This document shows positions 14,388-23,986 of a stretch of 64,000 nucleotides of DNA, piece by piece (the stretch's first letter is position 1; every line of letters starts with the position of its first letter). The stretch comes from Cryptosporangium aurantiacum (GTDB taxonomy: Bacteria; Actinomycetota; Actinomycetes; Mycobacteriales; Cryptosporangiaceae). The translations under genes were made by a program, and so were the position numbers. Under the pieces are notes generated by a model, which was not told the origin of the DNA, did not search any database, and saw only the letters and a list, made by a program, of their open reading frames with translations. The DNA is taken from NCBI RefSeq assembly GCF_900143005.1, contig NZ_FRCS01000016.1, forward strand, positions 1-64,000, given 5' to 3'.

Positions 14388-16319
14388 TTAGCCGGTGAAC
14401 GCGGTGCCGGTGCTGCCCTCGGTGTCCGGGCTGATGACCGCGGCGACGCAGCGGTACACCCTGGCGCCGTCGGCGAACGCCTGCTCGCTCGGCGGGAGGA
14501 CGTCCACCTGCCACTCCGCGGCCGGGATCGAGGGGGCGCCGGACCGCAGCGAGGCGGTCATGAGCTCGGTGGTGCACAGCTTGCGGACGTCCGGGTGCGC
14601 GGCGAGCGTCTTCTGGTTCGACGTCAGCGCGTCCTGGGGCAGCGGCGCCACCGCGAACGTCTCCCAGCGGTGCAGGTCGTCGCAGGACAGGCGCTCGATC
14701 GTCACCTGACCGACGATGACGACCATCCCCGACCAGCACTCCGGCTCGACGATGCAACGGCCGCCCTGGTCGGCGGCCGGGCAGTCGGTCGTCGTGGTCT
14801 CGACGCCGTACTCGACGCCATCGACGCTGGTCGCGGACTCCTTCGAGTCGCCGGAATCCTTCGAGCCGCGAACGGTGTCGCCGGCGTCGGACTCCTGGGT
14901 GGCGAGGGTGCGCTCGCCCGTCGTGGAGTCGCCCCACGGGCCGAGCACCCACGCCACACCGGCGATCAGCGCGACGAGCACCACGGCCGCTGCCGCGATC
15001 AGCGCGATGCTCCGCTGCGAGGCGCCGCCGCTGCCGCCGCCCGCCCCGGCCACCTGCTGTCCCGGAACCCCGTGCAACCCCTGCGACCCGTGCAACCCCT
15101 GCGACCCGTGCAACCCCTGCGACCCGTGTAACCCGTGCGGCCCCGCGTGCGGCGGCGCCCCGTGCGCGAAGGCCTGCGGCCCCGACTGAGAAGCGCCGTA
15201 CGGCTGCCCCCCATGCGCCGCCCCCACATGCGGCGACTCCCCGTGCGACAAACCTCCGTGCGACAAACCTCCGTGCGACAAACCTCCGTGGGCCGCCCCC
15301 GCGTGCGCTGCCCCCGCGTTCGCCCCGCCGTACTGCCCGGCCTGCGGCGCCCCGTTCCGCGGCGACCGCGAGACCGCCGGCGAAACCGGCGCCCCGAACC
15401 CTCCGGACGGCGCCGCGCCGCCCGGCCCGCGCTCGGGCGGCGGGCTCCCGGGCGGGCCGTCCGCGATGCGGCCGCCGGTGTGGAACACCTCGCCGGTCGT
15501 CGCGCCCAGCGGCGTCCGGGCCAGCGCATCGCGCATCGCGACGCCGTCCACGTACCGATCCGACGGCTCCGGGGCCATCGCCCGCTCGATCACGGCCATC
15601 AACGCCGGCGGCACCCACGGCAGCGGCGGCAGCGGCTCGGTGTGCATCTGCATGATCGTGTAGAGGCTCGGCGACCCGGTGTCCGGGAACCGCGCCGGCC
15701 GCCCGTTCAGCAACGCGTAGAGCGTCGCGCCGAACGAGTACACGTCGGCGGTCGGCGCGGGCTCGGCCAGCGCGAACGCCTCCGGTGGCGCGTACGCGGG
15801 GGTGAGCGACTCCAGCGTCGCGGACTGTTCGGTGTCCGCGGTGATGATCGACGCCAGCCCGAAGTCCGCGAGCCCCACCATCCCGTACCGGTTGACCAGG
15901 ATGTTGCCCGGCTTGAGGTCGCGGTGCAGCACGCCGATGCCGTGCGCGGCGCCCAGCGCGTCCGCCAGTTTCACACCCATGTCGTGCACCTCGTCCGGCG
16001 GTAACCCGCCCCGGGCGCGCAGCACGGTGGCCAGCGACCCGCCGGGGCACAGCTCCATCACCAGGAACGGACGCCCGTCCGGCAGCGTGCCCGCGTCGTA
16101 CAGGCCGATGACGTGCGGGTGGTCGGACAGGCGCCCGGCGGCGTTGACCTCGCGGTAGAACCGGCGCCGGTCCCGGTCCGTGGTGAGCGTCCGGTTGTCG
16201 ATCTTCACCGCGACGTCGCGTCCGACGACCGTTTGGGTGGCCAGGTAGACGGTGGCGCAGCCACCGGAACCGAGCACATCGCGGATGACGTATCCAGGGA
16301 CGTCGGGCGGCCGGTGCAC
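14388..16319 (-). CDS. Transmembrane Ser/Thr protein kinase (PknB-like)
   Basis: A 643-residue eukaryotic-type kinase. The catalytic domain spans residues 8-270: [11 protein letters not shown] glycine loop, VAVKI with Lys39, HRDLKPGNI with Asp134, and LADFGLAS with Asp152. A juxtamembrane linker rich in Gly and His (about 290-435) includes two short repeat tracts. One membrane helix lies at about 438-460. The outer domain of about 180 residues has several Cys, probably forming disulphides, and no PASTA repeats, so it senses something other than muropeptides. GTG 16319 is preceded by TAGGCT at 7 nt. It converges on the response regulator at 13480. Confidence 0.9.
   Translation of the reverse strand: MHRPPDVPGYVIRDVLGSGGCATVYLATQTVVGRDVAVKIDNRTLTTDRDRRRFYREVNAAGRLSDHPHVIGLYDAGTLPDGRPFLVMELCPGGSLATVLRARGGLPPDEVHDMGVKLADALGAAHGIGVLHRDLKPGNILVNRYGMVGLADFGLASIITADTEQSATLESLTPAYAPPEAFALAEPAPTADVYSFGATLYALLNGRPARFPDTGSPSLYTIMQMHTEPLPPLPWVPPALMAVIERAMAPEPSDRYVDGVAMRDALARTPLGATTGEVFHTGGRIADGPPGSPPPERGPGGAAPSGGFGAPVSPAVSRSPRNGAPQAGQYGGANAGAAHAGAAHGGLSHGGLSHGGLSHGESPHVGAAHGGQPYGASQSGPQAFAHGAPPHAGPHGLHGSQGLHGSQGLHGSQGLHGVPGQQVAGAGGGSGGASQRSIALIAAAAVVLVALIAGVAWVLGPWGDSTTGERTLATQESDAGDTVRGSKDSGDSKESATSVDGVEYGVETTTTDCPAADQGGRCIVEPECWSGMVVIVGQVTIERLSCDDLHRWETFAVAPLPQDALTSNQKTLAAHPDVRKLCTTELMTASLRSGAPSIPAAEWQVDVLPPSEQAFADGARVYRCVAAVISPDTEGSTGTAFTG
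15072..15285 (-). repeat. Two coding repeat tracts in kinase linker
   Basis: Three exact 18-bp units at 15072-15125 encode GLHGSQ repeats, and three exact 15-bp units at 15241-15285 encode GLSHG repeats. Both are in the cytoplasmic linker of the Ser/Thr kinase. Confidence 0.8.
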
Positions 16320-16326
16320 GGCCGGA

Positions 16327-16332
16327 AGCCTA
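16327..16332 (-). promoter_or_regulatory. -10-like hexamer for Ser/Thr kinase gene
   Basis: TAGGCT on the minus strand, 7 nt before GTG 16319. Confidence 0.4.
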
Positions 16333-16343
16333 GTCCACTCCTG

Positions 16344-17000
16344 TCACTCCCCTTGCGCCACGCTGCGCAGGTACGTCAGGACCGCGAGCACCCGCCGATT
16401 GGAGTCCGCGGTCGGCGGCAGATCGAGCTTGGCCAGCACGTTCCCGACGTGTTTGCCGACCGCGGCCTCGGACAGGAACAGGCGCCGGGCGATCGCCGCG
16501 TTGGAGTGGCCCTCGGCGATGAGGCCGAGCACCTCGTGCTCGCGCTCCGAGAGCCGGGTCACCGGGTCCCGGCGCCGCCGCAGCAGTCTCCGGACGACGT
16601 CCGGGTCGACGACCGTGGCACCGTCGACGACCCGGCGCAGCGTGTCCACGAACTCGGCGACGTCGACGACCCGGTCCTTGAGCAGGTACCCGACGCCGCG
16701 CCCGCCGCCGGACGCGAGCAGGCCGGCAGCGTACGCGTGCTGCACGTACTGGCTGAGCGCCACCACCGCAAGCTCCGGGTACCGCGCGCGTAACGACACC
16801 GCGGCACGCAGCCCCTCGTCGGTGAAGCCCGGTGGCATCCGGATGTCGGTCACCACGAGCTGCGGCATGTGCCGTGCGACGGCGTCCACCAGAGCGTCCG
16901 CATCGCCGACCGCGGCCACCACCGTGAAGCCGTACCGGTCGAGCATGCCGGCCAGTCCTTCGCGGAGCAGGACGCCGTCCTCGGCGAGAACCACCTTCAC
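16344..17000 (-). CDS. NarL/LuxR-type response regulator
   Basis: A 218-residue regulator: receiver domain with [16 protein letters not shown] at the start, Asp52 in [10 protein letters not shown], Lys in YLLKDRV, and a LuxR-type HTH ([25 protein letters not shown], then [13 protein letters not shown]). It ends in an [11 protein letters not shown] helix shared with the regulator at 49099, marking the two as close paralogues. Its start overlaps the stop of the kinase gene at 16997 (ATGA), so the pair is co-translated. Targets are unknown; the divergent lipoprotein-ABC operon is a candidate. Confidence 0.9.
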   Translation of the reverse strand: MKVVLAEDGVLLREGLAGMLDRYGFTVVAAVGDADALVDAVARHMPQLVVTDIRMPPGFTDEGLRAAVSLRARYPELAVVALSQYVQHAYAAGLLASGGGRGVGYLLKDRVVDVAEFVDTLRRVVDGATVVDPDVVRRLLRRRRDPVTRLSEREHEVLGLIAEGHSNAAIARRLFLSEAAVGKHVGNVLAKLDLPPTADSNRRVLAVLTYLRSVAQGE

Positions 17001-18331
17001 CGGTCGCTCCAGGGCAGCTCGACGCGGAGCCGGGTCGGCCCGCCGTCCGGACTGGACAGCAGGATCCGGCCGCCCACCACCGCGACCCGGTCGGCGAGCC
17101 CGGTCAGCCCGGTGCCGCGCGACGGGTCGGCCCCGCCGCCGCCCTCGTCGACCACCTCGACGACGAGCGTGTCGCCGGACCGCTCGGCGGTCACCTGCCC
17201 GGACGAGGCCCCGCTGTGTTTGGCGACGTTCGTCAGCGCCTCGGCGACGATGAAGTACGCGGTCGACTCGAGGTGCGCGGCCGGGCGGTCGGTCAGCTCC
17301 GCCCGCACGCTCACCGGGATCGGGGCGCGGTCGGCCAGGTCCCGCAGCGCCTCCGGGAGGCCCAGGTCGGCGAGCACCTGCGGGTGGATGCCGTGGATGA
17401 GTTCCCGCAGCTCGACCATCAGGCCCTTCGCCTGCTCGTGGGCGTCGGCGACCGCGGCGCTCTCCGGGGAGCCGTCAGCGAGCTGAACGCGGGCCAGGCC
17501 GAGCTGGAGCGTGAGACCGACGAGCCGCTGCTGCGCGCCGTCGTGCAGGTCCCGTTCGATCCGGCGCCGTTCGGCCTCGAACGCGTCCACCAGCCGGGCG
17601 CGCGACCGGGCGACCTCCCCCAGTTCGGTGCGCAGGCCCTCGGTCTCCGGCGTTCCGAGCAGGGCGCGCGCGACCGCCCCGTGCAGCCCGGCGACGAGCC
17701 CGGCCAGGTACGGGACGCCCGGCAGCAGCACCAGCCCGGCCACCGCGTACGGCACCGCCTCCCGGGTCGTCGCCGCGGTGCCGATCCCGAGCGACACCGT
17801 CCCGTCAGCCACCACCGCCGGGGCGATGATCCAGACGACGTCCACCAGCACGATCAGCAGTAGCCCGCCGTACACCACCGGCCCGGCCGTCACGAGGAGC
17901 AGCACGTAGCCCAGCGCGCGCCAGGTCGCGGCATCGGTGTAGCCGCCGCGCGAGTACCGCAGCGGCCGGGCGTCCACCAGCCGCAGGCGGACCCGTTCGA
18001 CGTCGGCCAGAGGCGCGGCGACCAGCGGGCCGAGCGTTCCCAGCAGGACCAGTCCGACCGGGACCAGCAGCAATCCGGACAGCGTCAGCTGTTCTCCGTT
18101 GAGCACCCGATCCGCCACGACCAGCCAGGGCAGGCCGAGCAGCCCGACCGCGATGCCCGCGGCGATCCCCACCGGCACCGTCGAGACGAGGAAGGCCCAT
18201 GCCCGCCAGGGCCAGGCGCTGATCAGGAACCGGCGATCACTCAACGCGTGTAGCACGGCGGCAACGCTAGCCGCGCCCGCCCGGGCCTCCCCAGCCTCCT
18301 GGGCCCACTCGCGGGGTAGAGCCAGCTCCAC
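16997..18331 (-). CDS. Sensor histidine kinase, HDGAQQ type
   Basis: A 444-residue membrane kinase. Six or so hydrophobic helices fill residues 35-225, arranged as two blocks separated by a short soluble stretch, a sensor layout seen in actinobacterial NarL-group kinases. The phosphoacceptor box is [19 protein letters not shown] with His263; the ATPase part has [11 protein letters not shown] and [16 protein letters not shown]. The open frame extends to 18736, but that extension would cover the divergent lipoprotein gene and is rejected in favour of GTG 18331. Partner is the regulator at 16344. Confidence 0.85.
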   Translation of the reverse strand: MELALPREWAQEAGEARAGAASVAAVLHALSDRRFLISAWPWRAWAFLVSTVPVGIAAGIAVGLLGLPWLVVADRVLNGEQLTLSGLLLVPVGLVLLGTLGPLVAAPLADVERVRLRLVDARPLRYSRGGYTDAATWRALGYVLLLVTAGPVVYGGLLLIVLVDVVWIIAPAVVADGTVSLGIGTAATTREAVPYAVAGLVLLPGVPYLAGLVAGLHGAVARALLGTPETEGLRTELGEVARSRARLVDAFEAERRRIERDLHDGAQQRLVGLTLQLGLARVQLADGSPESAAVADAHEQAKGLMVELRELIHGIHPQVLADLGLPEALRDLADRAPIPVSVRAELTDRPAAHLESTAYFIVAEALTNVAKHSGASSGQVTAERSGDTLVVEVVDEGGGGADPSRGTGLTGLADRVAVVGGRILLSSPDGGPTRLRVELPWSDR

Positions 18332-18418
18332 CCCGGTCCGATAGCTACGCTCCGTGTCCGCCGGCCGCGACGGTGGTGTGCTCGATCCACCCCAGACGGA
18401 CTGAGCACAGGAGCCCAC

Positions 18419-19141
18419 GTGCCCCGACCCGCCACCGCACTGATACTCATCGCTCTCCTGAGCGTCACCGCCTGCACCGACCTCGGGTCGATCAACGAGT
18501 CCACCGCCGACCAGCGGACGTTCGATCTGCCCGGGACCGCGCTCACCGTGGACAGCGGCGGTGCCGACCTGCGCCTGGTCACCGGTGAGCCGGGCGGCGT
18601 GACCGTCGACCGCACGCTGACCGGCAAGGCGACCGCAGACGGCAACGCCGCCTGGTCGATGAACGGGAGTCGCCTCACGCTGCGCGTCACGTGCAGCGGG
18701 TTCGTCCCGGACTGCGGCGGCAGGCACATCGTCCACGTGCCCCCGGGAACCGCGGTGACCGTCACGAACGACGCGCCGACGCGGCTGGTCGAACCGTCCG
18801 GCGCGGTCACCGCGACCGTCGACGGCAGCTGGCTGACCGTGGAGCGGCCGTCCGGCCGGCTGACGCTGCGCGCCGAGGCGGCGGTGACGGTCACCGGCGC
18901 GACGTCACCCGACGTCACGGCGTCCTCCGACACCCGGGGCGTCGCGCTGACGTTCCGCCGCGCCCCGGAGCGCGTGGACGCCCGCGCGCCGGGCGGCGCG
19001 GTGGCCGTGACGCTGCCTGCCGGACCGGAGACCTACCGCGTCACCTGCTCACCGGGCTCCCCCGCGGTGCCCAGCGACCCGTCCAGCCCGCGCACGGTCA
19101 GTGCGACCGGGACCACCGCCTCGGTCCGGAAGGCCGCGTGA
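18419..19141 (+). CDS. Lipoprotein with DUF4097-like beta domain
   Basis: A 240-residue protein with a lipoprotein signal (ALILIALLSVTAC, lipidated Cys20). The mature part is beta-rich with repeating short strands (LTVDSGGADLRLVTGEPGGVTV, then VTATVDGSWLTVERPSGRLTL), like the putative adhesin/DUF4097 beta-helix proteins often found next to sensors and ABC transporters. GTG 18419 has an AGGAG site. It is the first gene of an operon with the ABC ATPase (one-base TGATG overlap) and permease. It probably sits on the outer face of the membrane. Confidence 0.75.
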   Translation: MPRPATALILIALLSVTACTDLGSINESTADQRTFDLPGTALTVDSGGADLRLVTGEPGGVTVDRTLTGKATADGNAAWSMNGSRLTLRVTCSGFVPDCGGRHIVHVPPGTAVTVTNDAPTRLVEPSGAVTATVDGSWLTVERPSGRLTLRAEAAVTVTGATSPDVTASSDTRGVALTFRRAPERVDARAPGGAVAVTLPAGPETYRVTCSPGSPAVPSDPSSPRTVSATGTTASVRKAA

Positions 19142-20001
19142 TGCTGGAACTCCTCGACGTCAGCAAGGTCTACTCCGGACGCACCCGGGCGGTCGACGCG
19201 GTGACGCTGCGGCTCGAGCCCGGTGTGCTGGGGCTGCTCGGCCCGAACGGCGCGGGGAAGTCGTCGCTGCTGCGGATCGCCGCGACCGTGACGCGTCCGA
19301 CCGGCGGGCGGGTGCTGTTCGACGGCGTTGACGTCGTCGCCCACCCGGACGCGCTGCGGCGGACGCTGGGCTACCTGCCGCAGGACTTCGGTGTCCACCC
19401 GCACCTGACCGCCCGGGAGTTCCTCTCCTATCTGGCGGCGGTGAAAGGGCTGTCCGCGCGGTCGGCGCGCATCCGGATCCCGGAGCTGCTGGAGCTGGTC
19501 AACCTGACCGGCGCCGCCAAGCGTCCGCTCGGCGGGTACTCCGGCGGCATGCTGCGGCGGGTCGGCATCGCGCAGGCGCTACTCACCGACCCGCGCGTCG
19601 TCGTCGTGGACGAGCCGACCGCCGGCCTGGACCCGCAGGAGCGGGTCCGGTTCCGCACACTGCTCAGCGACCTGGCGGCCGACCGCGTCGTCGTGCTCTC
19701 CACGCACATCGTCTCCGACCTGGAGACGGTCACCGACGACGTCGCGGTGCTGGTCGGCGGGCGCCTGGTGCACCGCGGCGGCCTCGACCGCCTGCTCGAC
19801 GCCGTCGCCGGGCAGGTCTGGGAGCTGACGATCGACCCGGCCGAGGTGCCGCGTTTCCAGGCCGGTCAGCGGGTGACCCGGCTGGTCCGGGCCGCGTCCG
19901 GGGTGCGCGTCCGCCTGCTGGCTCCCGAGCCGCCGGATTCCCGGGCCCGGCCGGTCGATCCGGACCTCGAGGACGCCTACCTGGGCGTGGTGACCCGGTG
20001 A
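19141..20001 (+). CDS. ABC transporter ATP-binding protein
   Basis: A 286-residue ATPase: Walker A GPNGAGKSSLLR, Q loop YLPQDFG, signature YSGGMLRRVGIAQALL, Walker B VVVVDEPTAGLDP, and the switch His in STHIVSD. The C-terminal 70 residues form a small extra domain usual in drug- or lipid-export ABC-2 systems. The start overlaps the lipoprotein stop, and its end overlaps the permease start by GTGA. GTG 19138 is a possible alternative start adding one residue. Confidence 0.9.
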   Translation: MLELLDVSKVYSGRTRAVDAVTLRLEPGVLGLLGPNGAGKSSLLRIAATVTRPTGGRVLFDGVDVVAHPDALRRTLGYLPQDFGVHPHLTAREFLSYLAAVKGLSARSARIRIPELLELVNLTGAAKRPLGGYSGGMLRRVGIAQALLTDPRVVVVDEPTAGLDPQERVRFRTLLSDLAADRVVVLSTHIVSDLETVTDDVAVLVGGRLVHRGGLDRLLDAVAGQVWELTIDPAEVPRFQAGQRVTRLVRAASGVRVRLLAPEPPDSRARPVDPDLEDAYLGVVTR

Positions 20002-21524
20002 GCGCGCTCGCAGTCGCGCTGGCCGGCTTCCGCGAACGACGACGACGCCCGGCCTACGCGGTCGTGCTGCTCGCCGCGGTGGGGCTGGGGTACCTGGCGG
20101 TCCCCGCGACCGACTCGCACTGGACGATCGTCAGCCTCGGCGGCTACCGGGGTGTCTACAACAGCGCCTACACCGGCACGATCGCCGCGCTGGCCGGTGC
20201 GCTGTGGCTCACCGTCGGCGGGTTCTTCGTGGTGCGGACCGCGCTGGCGCAGGACCGGGCCACCGGAGTCCGGGAACTGCTCGCGGTCACCCGCCTGCGC
20301 ACGCACTCGTATCTGCTCGGCACGTTCCTCGGCAACCTGTTGGTGCTCGGGTCGATGGCCGCGGTACTCGCGGTCACGGCGCTGGTCCTCCAGCTGGCGC
20401 GCGGTGAGTCGCTGGCGATCGTGCCCGGCGACCTGCTGCTACCGTTCGTGCTGTTCACGCTGCCGGTACTCGCGGTGACCGCGGCGCTGGCCGTGTTCTG
20501 GGAGACCGTTCCGCTGCTCCGCGGCGGCTTCGGCAACGTCGTCTGGTGCGCGGGCTCGATGGTCGCGATCATCGCCGCCCAGTCACCGACCGCGCCGCTC
20601 GGCGGCCTCGGCACGCCCGCGGTCGCGGCGTCGCTGCGCGAGACGATGGCCGCGCAGGGGCTGCGCGCGTCCGACGCCGCGATCGGGTTCATGTACCTCG
20701 ACGACCTGCCGGCCACGTTCGTCTGGGACGGCTTCCCGGTCACCGCCGGGCTGGTCGGCGAACGGGCGCTGCTCGCGCTCCTCGCCGTCGTGGTGGCCGT
20801 GGTGCCCGCGCTCTGGTTCGGCCGGTCCGACCCGGTGCGGGCGTCCGGCGGTCCGGTCCGCGTTCTTCAGGTGGACGAGACGCCGCGCGCCGCCGCCGCG
20901 CCGGTGGCCTACCCGCGCGGCGCCGCACGGGCGCGGATCGTGTTTCCCCGGCTGGTCGTGGGCGAGCTGCGCGTCCTGACCGCCGGCGTGTCCCGGTGGT
21001 GGTGGCTGGTCGCGGCCCTGCTGGTCGTGGCACCGCTGGTGGCACCCGAGCGAACCGCCGCAGCGCTGCTGCTCGCCGCCTGGGGCTGGCCGGTGCTGAT
21101 CTGGTCGCGGCTGGGACTGGCCGGGCGGGAGCACGGCGTCGACGCGCTCCTCGACGCGTGCCCGGCGCCGGTGACCAGGATCGCGGCGACGTGGGCCGCC
21201 GGCGTGGTGTTCACGGCCGCCGTCGGTGCGGGGCCCGCGCTGCGGATGGCGCTCGGCGGTGACGCCGCCGGGCTGGCCGCCTGGGTCGCGGGCGCCGTGT
21301 TCGTACCCGCGCTCGCGTCGGTGCTCGGGCTGGTGAGCGGCGCCGCGCGGCTGTTCCAGGCGCTGTACCTCGGGCTGTGGTGGTGCGTGGTGAACGGCCT
21401 GGCCGGGTTGGACTACCTGGGCGCGGCGGCGGGCGGGCCGCCGCCGTGGGTGGTGGCGTCGTGGACGGCGGTGCTGCTGGCAGTGTTGGTGGGAGCCGCG
21501 GGGCTGCGCCGGGTCCTCCGGTGA
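19998..21524 (+). CDS. ABC-2-type permease, 508 aa
   Basis: A 508-residue polytopic membrane protein with about twelve hydrophobic helices and no other recognisable domain. It has a paired layout (two groups of about six helices with a polar stretch in between, residues 275-320), as in ABC-2 permeases that work with one ATPase. Translational coupling (GTGA) to the ATPase gene shows that they form one exporter; the lipoprotein in front may be its outer partner. Substrate is unknown. The gene ends 93 nt before the P450 gene on the same strand. Confidence 0.8.
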   Translation: MSALAVALAGFRERRRRPAYAVVLLAAVGLGYLAVPATDSHWTIVSLGGYRGVYNSAYTGTIAALAGALWLTVGGFFVVRTALAQDRATGVRELLAVTRLRTHSYLLGTFLGNLLVLGSMAAVLAVTALVLQLARGESLAIVPGDLLLPFVLFTLPVLAVTAALAVFWETVPLLRGGFGNVVWCAGSMVAIIAAQSPTAPLGGLGTPAVAASLRETMAAQGLRASDAAIGFMYLDDLPATFVWDGFPVTAGLVGERALLALLAVVVAVVPALWFGRSDPVRASGGPVRVLQVDETPRAAAAPVAYPRGAARARIVFPRLVVGELRVLTAGVSRWWWLVAALLVVAPLVAPERTAAALLLAAWGWPVLIWSRLGLAGREHGVDALLDACPAPVTRIAATWAAGVVFTAAVGAGPALRMALGGDAAGLAAWVAGAVFVPALASVLGLVSGAARLFQALYLGLWWCVVNGLAGLDYLGAAAGGPPPWVVASWTAVLLAVLVGAAGLRRVLR

Positions 21525-21579
21525 GAGCTTCCCGCGTCCCGACCCTGCGATTCCTGGGTGGACGGTGGCGTCGCTCGAT

Positions 21580-21585
21580 TATGCT
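21580..21585 (+). promoter_or_regulatory. Possible -10 for P450 operon
   Basis: TATGCT stands out in the 93-bp gap before the P450 gene. No clear -35 is visible, and a ribosome binding site (GAGGTG) precedes ATG 21618. Confidence 0.3.
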
Positions 21586-21617
21586 CCCGGCACCGGCGAC
21601 CCCCGCGAGGTGCACGG

Positions 21618-22820
21618 ATGACCACGACGGAAGAACCCCAGCTGACCAGCGGCGACTTCTGGGGCGCGGACCCGCACACGGCCCTCACCTGGCTGCGGGC
21701 CAACGACCCGGTGTACTGGGACCCGCACGGCGGCGTCTGGGGGCTCACCCGGTACGCCGACGTGAAGTACGCCTCGCTGCACCCGGAGCTGTTCTCCAGC
21801 GCCGGTGGGATCCGGCCGGAGACCCCGGCGACCCCGATGATGATCGACAAGGACGACCCGCAGCACCTGCTGCGCCGGAAGCTGATCAGCAAGGGTTTCA
21901 CGCCGCGCCGGGTCGCCGACCTGCGTCCGCGCATCGACGAGATCACCCACGGGCTGCTCGACCGGATCTGCGAGCGCGGCGAGTGCGAGTTCGTGTCCGC
22001 CGTGGCGGCGTGGCTGCCGCTGATCGTGATCGGCGACCAGCTCGGCGTCCGGCCGGACCACTACGACGACCTGCTGCGCTGGTCCGACGACATGATGGCG
22101 GTGCAGGGGCAGCGCGCGGACCCGGTGCGGACCGCGCGGATGGCCACCGCGATGGCCGAGTCCCGGGAGTACTTCACCGGTGTGCTGGCCGACCGGCGCG
22201 CGACCCCGACCGACGACCTGATCGGGACCCTGGTCCACGCCGAGGTCGACGGCGAGCGGCTGGACGACAACGCGCTGTACTTCGACTCGTTGCTGCTGCT
22301 GATCGGCGGCGACGAGACCACCCGGCACGTGATCAGCGGAGGCCTGTACCAGCTGCTGGCCGAGCGCGACCGCTGGGAGCGGCTGCGCGCCGACCGGTCG
22401 CTGCTGCCGTCCGCGATCGAGGAGATGCTCCGCTGGGTCACCCCGATCCGCAACATGGCGCGCACGGTGACCCGCGACCTGACGCTGCACGGCCGCGAGC
22501 TGCGCGAGGGGCAGAAGCTCCTGCTGCTCTACCCGTCGGCCAACCGCGACGAGGACGTGTTCACCGACCCCTTCCGGTTCGACCTCACGCGCAGCCCGAA
22601 CAACCACCTCGCGTTCGGCATCGGCACCCACTTCTGCCTCGGCGCCTCGCTCGCGCGGCTGGAGCTGGAGGCGGTCTTCACCGCGCTGCTCGACCGGTTC
22701 CCCGACCTGCACCTGACCGGGGCCGCCGAGCCGCCGCTGCGCCCGGCGATGTTCGTCAGCGGATACGAGGAGTTACCCGTCGCGTTCACTCCGACCGCGC
22801 CCCGGACCGCCCGCCCGTGA
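21618..22820 (+). CDS. Cytochrome P450
   Basis: A 400-residue bacterial class I P450. The oxygen-binding I-helix reads LIGGDETTRHVISGG (about residue 230), the ExxR pair is in EEMLRWVTPIRNM, and the heme loop is FGIGTHFCLGASLARLELEAV with ligand Cys340 (split here at the Cys). It would hydroxylate an organic substrate using electrons from a ferredoxin not encoded nearby. Overall style resembles the CYP families that act on terpenoids or steroids, but the family cannot be fixed by eye. The stop overlaps the next gene by GTGA. Confidence 0.92.
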   Translation: MTTTEEPQLTSGDFWGADPHTALTWLRANDPVYWDPHGGVWGLTRYADVKYASLHPELFSSAGGIRPETPATPMMIDKDDPQHLLRRKLISKGFTPRRVADLRPRIDEITHGLLDRICERGECEFVSAVAAWLPLIVIGDQLGVRPDHYDDLLRWSDDMMAVQGQRADPVRTARMATAMAESREYFTGVLADRRATPTDDLIGTLVHAEVDGERLDDNALYFDSLLLLIGGDETTRHVISGGLYQLLAERDRWERLRADRSLLPSAIEEMLRWVTPIRNMARTVTRDLTLHGRELREGQKLLLLYPSANRDEDVFTDPFRFDLTRSPNNHLAFGIGTHFCLGASLARLELEAVFTALLDRFPDLHLTGAAEPPLRPAMFVSGYEELPVAFTPTAPRTARP

Positions 22821-23986
22821 ACCCGTCGTTGGCGCTGCGCTGCGCCGCCACGCTCGGCCGGGAGGTGGCCCGGTGCGGGGCGAGCCGGGTGGTCCGCGGC
22901 CGGCTGCCCGACCGCGGCAGCCGCGTCACGACCGGCTGGCTCGAGGCCGCGCTCGGTCTCCCCTCCGGTGCGCTGCGCTCGATCGACCTGGTCAGCGAGG
23001 ACTCCGGCACCGCCGCACGTGCCCGGTTCGCGCTCGACGTCCGGCCCGGCCACGACGCGCCGAGCCACGTGTTCCTCAAGCTGACGCCGCACAACTTCGC
23101 GCAGCACGTGATGATGAACGTCGTCGGGCTGGGAACCCGCGAGGCGCTGTTCTACCGGGCGGTGGCGCCGCACGTGCCGATCCGGGTGCCCGGCTGCCAC
23201 GCGGTGCGGGTCGACCCGGCGCTCGGACGCATCGCGCTGGTGCTGGAGGACCTCTCCGGCCGTGCGACGTTCCGGGACGTCCGGGACGACGTCAGCCTCC
23301 GGGAGGCCGAAGCCGTCGTCGACGCGTTCGCCGACCTGCACGCCGCGCTCTGGGAGTCGCCCCGCCTGTCCGGCGAGCTGGCGCCGCTGGGGCCGCTGCG
23401 CCTCCGCTCCCCCGTCGTCGGCTACCTGGGTGGCGCGGTCGTCCGCCGTGGGCTGGCGAAACCCGCCGCGTCGGTGACCGACCTGATCCCGGCCGACGTC
23501 GTGCGTCGCAGCCGCGTCCTGTACGAGAACCTGCCCGCGGTGGACGCCTACTGGGCCGCCCAGCCGCAGACGCTGACGCACGGCGACCCGCATCTGGGCA
23601 ACCTGTTCTTCGAGGGGCCGACCCCCGGCTTCCTCGACTGGCAGGTCGCCACGATCGGGCCGGGCGTCCGCGACGTCGTCTACTTCGTCGTCACCGCGAT
23701 GCGGGTGCCGGAGGCGCGGAAACACGAGCGGGACTTGGTCGAGCGGTACGCCGCGCGGCTCGGCGCCGCCGGGGTCGCGGCGAACCCGGAGACACTGTGG
23801 ACGTCCTACCGGGCGCTGGCCGCGGAGGCCTACATCGCGGCGGTGGCCACCGCCGGGGCCGGTGAGCGGATGCAGTCCCGCGAGGTCGCGCGCTCCGGCG
23901 TGCAGCGCGCCGCCGCGGCCGTCGAGGCGCTGGACACGTTCGAGGTCCTCGCGGACCTCGTCGGCCTGGAGCGTTCGACGTCGTGA
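22817..23986 (+). CDS. APH-family phosphotransferase, coupled to P450
   Basis: A 389-residue kinase-like protein. Nucleotide-pocket residues appear as VFLKLTP, the hinge as ALVLEDLSG, the catalytic loop as THGDPHLGN (Asp257, Asn262) and the metal Asp as FLDWQ (Asp274). This is the aminoglycoside phosphotransferase/ecdysteroid-kinase-like fold; in catabolic settings such proteins may phosphorylate hydroxylated small molecules. GTGA overlaps on both sides lock it into one operon with the P450 and the FAD monooxygenase. Resistance to antibiotics is less likely given this context. Confidence 0.8.
   Translation: MNPSLALRCAATLGREVARCGASRVVRGRLPDRGSRVTTGWLEAALGLPSGALRSIDLVSEDSGTAARARFALDVRPGHDAPSHVFLKLTPHNFAQHVMMNVVGLGTREALFYRAVAPHVPIRVPGCHAVRVDPALGRIALVLEDLSGRATFRDVRDDVSLREAEAVVDAFADLHAALWESPRLSGELAPLGPLRLRSPVVGYLGGAVVRRGLAKPAASVTDLIPADVVRRSRVLYENLPAVDAYWAAQPQTLTHGDPHLGNLFFEGPTPGFLDWQVATIGPGVRDVVYFVVTAMRVPEARKHERDLVERYAARLGAAGVAANPETLWTSYRALAAEAYIAAVATAGAGERMQSREVARSGVQRAAAAVEALDTFEVLADLVGLERSTS

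Noticed and set aside
13405-16050. 881-codon open frame on the minus strand
   Set aside because: Out of frame with the Ser/Thr kinase and antisense to the response regulator; composition is that of a shadow.
18332-18736. Upstream extension of the kinase at 16997
   Set aside because: It would overlap the divergent lipoprotein gene and its promoter; no kinase has such a sequence.
22817-23986. Aminoglycoside resistance gene
   Set aside because: The fold fits, but GTGA overlaps on both sides with oxygenases point to catabolism.
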